Shown: one piece after another, positions 58,027 to 64,000 of the stretch
How the letters are laid out: every line of letters begins with the position of its first letter
Position numbering within the stretch: the stretch's first letter is position 1
Assembly: GCA_045660325.1 (NCBI GenBank)
Contig: JAZRDO010000015.1
Span: 57,783 to 121,782 of the forward strand
Reading direction: 5' to 3'
DNA: 64,000 nt
Origin: SVTX01 sp045660325
Lineage (GTDB): Bacteria; Bacillota; Clostridia; Oscillospirales; CAG-272
Program-made: the position numbers and the translations under genes
Notes under the pieces: generated by a model
Database searches by the model: none
What the model saw: only the letters and a program-made list of their open reading frames with translations
What the model was told of the DNA's origin: nothing

Positions 58027-59253
58027 TTATTTATCGTTAATATAGCAAATCTTGATGCCCTTCTGAGCTACGTTTGTTTCCATAGCCTCGTTCATCTTGT
58101 CGAGAGGGAAGGAGTGAGTGATGAGTTCCTCGATCGGAATGTTCATCTCTTCACACTGATGCAAGAATGCCACTGTCTTAGGATAGTCCTCAGCGGAGTA
58201 GTCCCAAGAACCAACGATATTGATTTCCTTATTACACATTGCGAGGTGGGGGTTGATCTGGTAGTCTCCGTTGTTTACGAAGAAGCCCATTTCACACATA
58301 CCGCCGCCGCGACGGATAAAGCTGTAAATATCAGCAGCTGCTACGGGAGCGCCTGTGCACTGGAATGCGAAGTCAACGCCAACGCCGTTTGCAACCTCTT
58401 TAACCTTTGCAACTCTCTTTTCAAGTGTATCCTCGTCGGGACGCTTGAAGCAAATAGTTGTCTTAGCACCCATTCTCTGAGCAACCTTAAGTCTGTCTTC
58501 GTTACCGTCAACAGCGATGATGTGGTTGATACCAGCAGCTCTGAGTACTGTGATCATTGTAAGACCTACGGGACCGCAGCCCTGAAGGAGAACCTTGGAG
58601 CCGAAGTTAAGAAGGCCTGTGGACTGTGCTCTTTCAAGTGCGTGAACACAAACGCAAGCAAGCTCGAGAATCATTCTCTGCTTGAGATTTAAGTCGTTAA
58701 CCTGGAAGTATGTAATTCCGTAACCACCCTTAATTACCATGTAGTCAGCGAACCAACCGTTGAGACGGTTGCCCTCAGCCTGACCTCTGTTATCACCGAT
58801 AAGACCGAAAACGCCCTGGTTATCGCAGAGGTTTGTTCTACCGGGAGTCATACGGCATGCATAGCACTCGCCGCAGTTTGTAACGGATGTTACGATCTTG
58901 TCACCCACCTTGAGGGGCTTGCCGGCGGTATCAACCTTTACGTTCTTACCAACAGCTACTACCTCACCTGTACCCTCGTGACCGAGAATAACGGGGATAA
59001 GTCCGAACGGGTCCATCTTCCACTCGTGAACGTCAGTTCCACACACGCCCGCGCCTTCAACCTTAACGAGAATGTCGTTATCGCCGAGCTCGGGAATGGG
59101 GAATTCCTTCACTTCAATTTTCTTAGGACCTGTAAGCATTGCTACGTGAGCTGTCTTGGGAACGTTACCGCAGCTGCAGGAGCTTGTGGAAACGCCCATG
59201 GAATTGATCACGCTTCTAACGATGCTTTCGATCTGGGAAGCAGAAATATCCAT
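58027..59253 (-). CDS. Zinc-dependent (MDR) alcohol dehydrogenase with encapsulation helix
   Basis: A 408-residue medium-chain dehydrogenase. The catalytic zinc region is GVCGTDVHEWKM then GHEGTGEVV, the structural zinc Cys4 is in NCGECYACRMTPGRTNLC, and the Rossmann loop is GCGPVGL. The N-terminus (about 1-20, ISASQIESIVRSVINSMG) is an encapsulation-type amphipathic helix, followed by a Cys/Ser linker (STSSCSCG). It probably reduces propanal to propanol and recycles NADH for the acylating dehydrogenase; lactaldehyde reduction to 1,2-propanediol is another possibility. Iron-type alcohol dehydrogenases are more usual in such operons. Confidence 0.88.
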   Translation of the reverse strand: MDISASQIESIVRSVINSMGVSTSSCSCGNVPKTAHVAMLTGPKKIEVKEFPIPELGDNDILVKVEGAGVCGTDVHEWKMDPFGLIPVILGHEGTGEVVAVGKNVKVDTAGKPLKVGDKIVTSVTNCGECYACRMTPGRTNLCDNQGVFGLIGDNRGQAEGNRLNGWFADYMVIKGGYGITYFQVNDLNLKQRMILELACVCVHALERAQSTGLLNFGSKVLLQGCGPVGLTMITVLRAAGINHIIAVDGNEDRLKVAQRMGAKTTICFKRPDEDTLEKRVAKVKEVANGVGVDFAFQCTGAPVAAADIYSFIRRGGGMCEMGFFVNNGDYQINPHLAMCNKEINIVGSWDYSAEDYPKTVAFLHQCEEMNIPIEELITHSFPLDKMNEAMETNVAQKGIKICYINDK

Positions 59254-59280
59254 TTTATCAAATTCCTTTCGTAGATTTTA

Positions 59281-60741
59281 TCAGATAATTCTGAAGTTGT
59301 CCACCATTACGCAGCGTCTCTTTCTTGTGAAGCTGCGAGCAGACGTAATACCTTCGCCCGTAGGACCTGCGATAGTGAATGTCGCGTGACCCTCACCGCC
59401 AAAGCCGATACCGGCATAGGAGGGAGCATTTTTAACGAAGATAGTTGTTTCAACTTCTCTTGCAAATCTTGTAAGATTGTCGATGTTCTTGGAGTGCATA
59501 TGCGCTGTATGACGGTTGCCGTGCTCTGCCTTAACAGCGAGATCAATAGCCTCGTCAATGTTGCGTACGCGTACGATACCGAGAATAGGCATCATAAGCT
59601 CCTCCTGAACGAAGAGGTGCTCGAAGGGAACCTCAGCGATAGCGCAGCGGATCTCGGGACCAACGTTGATGCCGATCTTTGCGAGAAGAACTGCCGCGTC
59701 ACGGCCAACACAGTCGCGGTTAACCGCGTAGCTGATCTTGCCTGTCTTGGGGTTTTCCTTCTTGTCAAGAACTACGCTTGCGAGCTTGTCAGCCTGCTCA
59801 CGTGTGAGCTTATAGCATCCGTTCTTGATCATACCTGCGATAAGTCTGTCTGCAACGTTGTCAAATACGAACACTTCCTTTTCTGCGATGCAGGGAAGGT
59901 TGTTGTCGAACGTGCATCCGTCGATAATGTCCTTAGCAGCCTTATCAATGTCCGCTGTGTCGTCAACGATAACAGGGGGGTTACCTGCGCCTGCGCCGAT
60001 AGCCTTCTTACCGGAGGAAAGAACTGCCTTTACAACACCGGGGCCACCTGTACATACGAGGAGCTTGATGAGGGGATGCTTATACATTACGTTTGCGGTG
60101 TCAAGAGTAGGCTTAACTACACTTGCTACCAAAACCTCAGGTCCACCTGCGCTCTTTACTGCGCGGTTTACGAGGTCAACTGCATAGTTGGAGGTTGCGA
60201 TCGCGCCGGGGTGGGGGTTGAATACAACACCGTTGCCCGCAACGATCATACCGATACTGTTGCAGATTACTGTTTCAGAGGGGTTTGTAGAGGGTGTGAT
60301 AGCACCAACTACGCCGAAGGGTGCCATTTCTGTAAGTGTAAGACCGTTGTCGCCAGTCTTTGCTTCGGAAACGATATCCTCGGTACCGGGTGTCTTGTCA
60401 GCCACAAGAAGATGCTTTGCATACTTGTGGTCAACTCTACCCATTTTTGTTTCAGCAACGCCAAGAGCGGCCATGTTTCTTGCCTCTGCTCTTGTGAGCT
60501 CACGAATCGCCGTAACGATCTTTTCTCTCTCTGCTACGGACATTGCGCGAACTGCCTTGTAGCCCTTGTTTGCCGCCTCAATGGCTTCTTCCATTGTAGC
60601 GTAAATACCGATGAGCTTGCGTCCGTGATACTGCGTTGCATCCCAGTCCTTAGCAGGTGCCGCGGATGTGGGCTTGTTATACTCAGACACAACCTTTGAT
60701 ACAATTTCGCGGATCTGTGCCTCTGTGAGATTGTTTATCAT
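59281..60741 (-). CDS. CoA-acylating aldehyde dehydrogenase, PduP-like, with encapsulation helix
   Basis: A 486-residue propanal dehydrogenase forming propanoyl-CoA and NADH. The catalytic Cys is in NNLPCIAEKEVFV, and the nucleotide/CoA region has VVGAITPSTNPSET and GAGNPPVIVDD. The N-terminal helix NNLTEAQIREIVSKVVSEY is a classical encapsulation peptide, with a Pro/Ala linker behind it. The ATG at 60741 begins this helix; AAAGGAG lies about 11 bp upstream. Confidence 0.95.
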   Translation of the reverse strand: MINNLTEAQIREIVSKVVSEYNKPTSAAPAKDWDATQYHGRKLIGIYATMEEAIEAANKGYKAVRAMSVAEREKIVTAIRELTRAEARNMAALGVAETKMGRVDHKYAKHLLVADKTPGTEDIVSEAKTGDNGLTLTEMAPFGVVGAITPSTNPSETVICNSIGMIVAGNGVVFNPHPGAIATSNYAVDLVNRAVKSAGGPEVLVASVVKPTLDTANVMYKHPLIKLLVCTGGPGVVKAVLSSGKKAIGAGAGNPPVIVDDTADIDKAAKDIIDGCTFDNNLPCIAEKEVFVFDNVADRLIAGMIKNGCYKLTREQADKLASVVLDKKENPKTGKISYAVNRDCVGRDAAVLLAKIGINVGPEIRCAIAEVPFEHLFVQEELMMPILGIVRVRNIDEAIDLAVKAEHGNRHTAHMHSKNIDNLTRFAREVETTIFVKNAPSYAGIGFGGEGHATFTIAGPTGEGITSARSFTRKRRCVMVDNFRII

Positions 60742-60804
60742 GTCTTCGGACGCTCCTTTCAAAAAATTCGTTATTTAATAATAAATGAAGCTTTCGCTAC
60801 CGAA

Positions 60805-61626
60805 TTATTTACCGAGAGCAGCGAGAACCTTTCTTGTGATGTCAGCAACGAGATCATCGCCCTGAGGAGCTGTGTGGCTACCGCAATTGCAGTTACCGTT
60901 GCCACCCTTGCACTTGCAGTTGGATGTACCGTTGTTGGGGCAGGACTTACATCCGGGGTGCTTACCGGGAAGACCCATCTTCTTGCGGAGTTCCATAAGT
61001 CTTTCGAGCTCGTAGCAGGAAATTTCATCGATGCGGCTGTTAGCGCCTGCGCCGATCTGACGAGCGAAGAGGTTGATCTTTGCGTTGAATTCAACTTCTT
61101 CCATTGTGAAGCATGCTCTGATAAGTGTGTTACCAACTGTGAGAGCACCGTGGTTCTTCAAAAGGAATGCGTCGTGCTTCTGGATGTAGGGCATAAGAGA
61201 ATCCGGAATTTCCATTGTGGAGGGCATACCGTAATCACAAGTAGGAACGTTACCGATTGTAAGAATTGCCTCGGGGAGGATGTACTGGTCGAGCTCAACG
61301 CCTGCTACTGTGAAAGCTGTAGCTACAGGGGGGTGAGCATGTACAACTGCGTTAACGTCAGGTCTTTCTCTGTAGACTCTCATGTGCATCTTGATTTCGG
61401 AGGAGGGGTTAAGTCTACCGTCGAGCTTGTTACCCTCAGCGTCTACCTTGATGATCATATCGGGAGTCATGTAACCCTTGGATACGCCTGTAGGTGTGCA
61501 GTAGAATTCGTTGGGTCCTACCTTAACGGAGATGTTACCGTCGTTTGCTGCTACGAAACCGTGATCATACATTCTTTTACCGATGTCGCAGATTTCCTTT
61601 TTGATTTCAAAAGATGACTGTGCCAT
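60805..61626 (-). CDS. Class II aldolase (fuculose/rhamnulose-1-phosphate type) with Cys-rich linker and C-terminal encapsulation helix
   Basis: A 273-residue class II aldolase that should cleave fuculose- or rhamnulose-1-phosphate to dihydroxyacetone phosphate and lactaldehyde, the 1,2-propanediol precursor. Zinc ligands are in VVHAHPPVATAF and the later KNHGALTVG; the catalytic Glu region is NPSSEIKMH. After the catalytic domain (about 1-218) comes a linker with six Cys (CKSC, CKC, CNC within residues 226-248) rich in Gly and Asn, then the amphipathic helix DDLVADITRKVLAALGK at the very end, a C-terminal encapsulation peptide. Its presence marks the locus as GRM5. Kinase and isomerase genes are not in this window. 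Confidence 0.92.
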   Translation of the reverse strand: MAQSSFEIKKEICDIGKRMYDHGFVAANDGNISVKVGPNEFYCTPTGVSKGYMTPDMIIKVDAEGNKLDGRLNPSSEIKMHMRVYRERPDVNAVVHAHPPVATAFTVAGVELDQYILPEAILTIGNVPTCDYGMPSTMEIPDSLMPYIQKHDAFLLKNHGALTVGNTLIRACFTMEEVEFNAKINLFARQIGAGANSRIDEISCYELERLMELRKKMGLPGKHPGCKSCPNNGTSNCKCKGGNGNCNCGSHTAPQGDDLVADITRKVLAALGK

Positions 61627-61715
61627 TTTTGTTTTCGTCCTTTCAGATTATAAAAATTTTTAATAAAAACTTGGTTTATTTAAATACAAAAATGTATTTC
61701 AAAATTTAGGGGAGC

Positions 61716-62909
61716 TTATTTTACAAGCTCGTATGTGTCGGAGGCGATCATGTATTCCTCGTCGGTGGGAATTACGACAACCTTAACCTTGGAGTCGGGA
61801 GTGGAAATAACAACGTTCTCGCCGCGAGGACAAGTCATATTGTATTCAGCGTCGAACTCGATTCCGAAGAATTCCATGTTCTTGCAAACCATGTCGCGAA
61901 CCAAACGGTCGTTTTCACCAAGACCTGCGGTGAAGATAAGAACGTCGATGCCGTTCATTTCAGCCACGTAGGAGCCGATGATCTTCTTTGCATTGTGAAC
62001 GAGGAGGTCCATAGCGAGCTGAGCTCTCTCGTTGCCTGCTTCAGCAGCCGCCCAAACGTCGCGCGCGTCGTTGGATACGCCGGAAACACCGAGAAGACCG
62101 GACTTCTTGTTCATAATGTCGTTAACCTCTGCTGCGCTCATACCGGACTGCTCGATAATGTAGGGAACGATCGAGGGGTCGATGGAGCCGCATCTTGTAC
62201 CCATGGGCAAGCCCTCCTGAGGAGTGAAGCCGAGGGATGTATCAATAGCCTTACCGCAGTCAACGGCTGTGATGGAGGAGCCGGAGCCAATGTGGCAGGA
62301 TACGATCTTAGTTGTGTTGTAGTCGAGTCCGAGGAACTCGCAAGCCTTCGCGGATACGAATCTGTGAGATGTTCCGTGGAAGCCGTAGCGGCGAACGCCG
62401 TACTTTTCGTACCACTCGTAGGGGAGTGCGTACATATAAGCCTTCTTGTCGAAGCCTGAATAGAAGGACGTATCAAATACGCCTACCATTGTCTTGTCAG
62501 GCATGATTGCCTTACAAGCAGCTACACCCTTGAGTGCGGGCGGGCCGTGAAGGGGATTGATCGGGATGATGGACTCAATGTACTTGAGCTCTTCTTCACC
62601 GAGAACGCAGGACTTTGTGATCTTGCCGCCGTGAGCGAATCTGTGACCTACCGCGGAGATCTCGTCAACGGAAGCGATAACGCCGAGCTCGGGATCTGTA
62701 AGAAGCTTGAGCACGAGAGCGATCGCCTCATTGTGTGTGGGCATAGGATGCTCGGTTGCGTAAGTTTCCTTGCCGGGACGCTTGTGAGTGATAGCGCCAC
62801 TCAGACCGATCTTTTCGCAAAGACCCCTTGCGAGAACGGTGCCGTTCTCCATATCAAAAAGCTGATATTTAAGGGAGCTGCTTCCGGCATTGATAACCAG
62901 AATTTTCAT
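61716..62909 (-). CDS. ackA: Acetate/propionate kinase
   Basis: A 397-residue kinase making ATP from propanoyl- or acetyl-phosphate. It has VINAGSSSLKYQLF, the catalytic Arg region HRFAHGG, RYGFHGTSHR and HIGSGSSITAV. It is the first gene of the microcompartment operon and completes the PduP-PduL-AckA route to propionate. No encapsulation helix is visible, so it likely works in the cytosol. The ATG at 62909 follows GGAGG; the in-frame TTG at 62924 overlaps that site and is rejected. Confidence 0.96.
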   Translation of the reverse strand: MKILVINAGSSSLKYQLFDMENGTVLARGLCEKIGLSGAITHKRPGKETYATEHPMPTHNEAIALVLKLLTDPELGVIASVDEISAVGHRFAHGGKITKSCVLGEEELKYIESIIPINPLHGPPALKGVAACKAIMPDKTMVGVFDTSFYSGFDKKAYMYALPYEWYEKYGVRRYGFHGTSHRFVSAKACEFLGLDYNTTKIVSCHIGSGSSITAVDCGKAIDTSLGFTPQEGLPMGTRCGSIDPSIVPYIIEQSGMSAAEVNDIMNKKSGLLGVSGVSNDARDVWAAAEAGNERAQLAMDLLVHNAKKIIGSYVAEMNGIDVLIFTAGLGENDRLVRDMVCKNMEFFGIEFDAEYNMTCPRGENVVISTPDSKVKVVVIPTDEEYMIASDTYELVK

Positions 62910-62974
62910 AGGATTTTCCTCCAATTTGCAGTTTTTTTCAGGCGTTGGCCCGAAAATATTCTTCTTCAGAATCT

Positions 62975-63003
62975 ATTATACCAAATCTTCAATAAATTTG
63001 CAA
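62975..63003 (-). promoter_or_regulatory. Promoter of the microcompartment operon
   Basis: On the minus strand TTGCAA (62998-63003), 17 bp, TATAAT (62975-62980), about 66 bp upstream of ackA. It is the only clear promoter I find for the 14.7-kb gene set. Confidence 0.85.
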
Positions 63004-63452
63004 GTATTTTATTATAATAAACATACGAAAAAGTATACGAAATTTTCGGGGCTCTTTTTGGCATTTTACACAAAAAAACACAAAAGATAAATTTTTATCA
63101 AATTAGGTGATAATTATTTAACGAATTTGCTCCGATTCGCAAAAATTTATCAATTTTTCCTTCATTAAATTATATATCTTGGTATTTTTGCGCAGTTATT
63201 TTTTTAACGTTTTGTTTTTTCGCGTTTAAAAAGCGGGATTTTTGCGGCATTTTTCAAATTGGCAATATGCACAAAATAAACACTTTTTGTTTATCTTTCC
63301 AAATGCTGGGGAAGGGGTGGTTTTGTTCATTTTGCATACGCCGAGGTGTCAAAAAATTCGCCGTTTTTACCACAAAAAATTCGATAAAAGTCGAGTGAAA
63401 AATCAAAAAATTAACAATTTATTTACTTTTCGGGAGGGCGGAAAATGCAAAA
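63004..63452. other. AT-rich control region upstream of the microcompartment operon
   Basis: About 450 bp with no believable gene. It contains an inverted repeat TTATCA-N7-TGATAA (63095-63113), about 95 bp upstream of the -35 box, and several A/T tracts likely to bend DNA. No regulator gene lies next to the operon, so a trans-acting regulator elsewhere may bind here. I see no riboswitch. Confidence 0.4.
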
Positions 63453-63482
63453 ACGGACAGAGAAGCTAAGTTCTCTGTCCGT
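63453..63482 (-). terminator. Terminator of the ABC transporter gene
   Basis: ACGGACAGAGAA / TTCTCTGTCCGT stem; the minus strand continues TTTTTG. Confidence 0.85.
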
Positions 63483-63512
63483 AGAAGACGTATTTATACC
63501 GATGATGCTTTA

Positions 63513-64000
63513 TCAGTCAAGCTCTCTCTTACCGGTATATAATTCATAATATCGGCCCTTCATATCAAGCAGCTGCTCGTGTGTGCCGCGCTCGATTATC
63601 TCGCCCGCCTCAAGCACCATAATGGCATTTGAATTGCGGACTGTGGAGAGTCTGTGCGCAATAACGAAGGTCGTGCGGTTCTTCATAAGGCGGTCCATAC
63701 CCTTTTCAATATGGCGCTCCGTACGTGTGTCGACCGAGCTTGTCGCCTCGTCAAGTACAAGTATCGGCGCTTTTGACAAAGCTGCTCTTGCAATATTGAG
63801 AAGCTGACGCTGTCCCTGCGAAAGATTTGCGCCATCACCCTCCAGCTGTGTGTCATATCCATTTTCGAGCCTCATTATAAAGCTGTGAGCACTAGCTGTT
63901 TTGGCTGCTGCAATAACTTCGTCGTCACTTGCGTCAAGCCGTCCGTAACGGATATTTTCCATAACAGTTCCGGTAAACAAGTGAGTATCCTGGAGAACCA
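63513..64000 (-). CDS. ABC exporter, ATP-binding C-terminal part, cut by the window edge
   Basis: The last ~162 residues of an ABC-type exporter nucleotide-binding domain. The frame is open to the window edge and reads VLQDTHLFTGTVMENIRYG, typical after the Q loop. The signature is LSQGQRQLLNIARA, Walker B is ILVLDEATSSVD, and the H-loop is VIAHRLSTV. The layout fits multidrug/lipid half-transporters (MsbA/LmrA/MdlB-like) with the permease domain beyond the window. It is not obviously linked to the microcompartment. Confidence 0.92.
   Translation of the reverse strand, partial: VLQDTHLFTGTVMENIRYGRLDASDDEVIAAAKTASAHSFIMRLENGYDTQLEGDGANLSQGQRQLLNIARAALSKAPILVLDEATSSVDTRTERHIEKGMDRLMKNRTTFVIAHRLSTVRNSNAIMVLEAGEIIERGTHEQLLDMKGRYYELYTGKRELD

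Overview
The window is a chromosomal segment of an anaerobic, probably endospore-forming member of the Bacillota (class Clostridia), most likely an uncultured gut or rumen lineage. Supporting signs are a spoIIR gene, many TTGACA-N17-TATAAT promoters and strong AGGAGG-type ribosome binding sites, rubredoxin and reverse rubrerythrin for oxygen defence, THF and preQ1 riboswitches in front of ECF-type vitamin transporters, and a glycyl-radical-enzyme microcompartment. I cannot name the genus from sequence alone.

Positions 1-48235 are mostly housekeeping, on both strands. They hold a 5'-truncated YgiQ-family radical SAM gene; an EF-P/zinc-ribbon pair; a phosphodiesterase; a DHHW + MBOAT exopolysaccharide O-acylation pair; a THF riboswitch driving a FolT-FolC fusion; a preQ1 riboswitch driving queT; birA; a trigger-factor-like lipoprotein; and hpf. 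Upstream of hpf is a ~1.6 kb gene-poor island (12340-13998) with a ~700-nt structured non-coding RNA, a ~55-nt sRNA candidate, tRNA-Arg(ACG) and two tandem tRNA-derived repeats. Next come ilvA-ridA, an antiporter, spoIIR, a DUF1846 protein, a CPBP protease and DJ-1 pair, pgk, tpiA, citrate synthase, a CDF transporter, comM, nrnA-rbfA, aroK, two YwaF-like paralogues, a rubredoxin/rubrerythrin/Rrf2 cluster, a Ca2+ P-type ATPase, nucleoside salvage (deoD-cdd), metY-metA, two BspA-like leucine-rich-repeat lipoproteins and a large secreted GH99-like protein.

Positions 48237-62909 (minus strand) form one long operon of 18 genes behind a single strong promoter at 62975-63003. It encodes a GRM5-type (fucose/rhamnose, 1,2-propanediol) bacterial microcompartment. 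A class II sugar-phosphate aldolase supplies lactaldehyde. The glycyl radical enzyme and its activase dehydrate 1,2-propanediol to propanal. An acylating aldehyde dehydrogenase, PduL and AckA turn propanal into propionate plus ATP, while an MDR alcohol dehydrogenase and a PduS-like flavo/Fe-S protein handle reducing equivalents. The shell has four BMC-H genes, one permuted PduU/EutS type, one PduT-like BMC-T with a putative Fe-S pore, and one EutN/CcmL vertex protein. Several lumen enzymes carry recognisable encapsulation helices.

The most interesting part is the promoter-distal end of this operon. An EutP/PduV GTPase is followed by a ParA/MinD-type ATPase, whose 3' end overlaps a gene for a small basic, low-complexity protein with two copies of an NIAPExV motif. 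I propose that this trio is a positioning or segregation system for the microcompartment, analogous in logic to carboxysome McdAB but with an unrelated partner protein. The window ends in a truncated ABC exporter gene.
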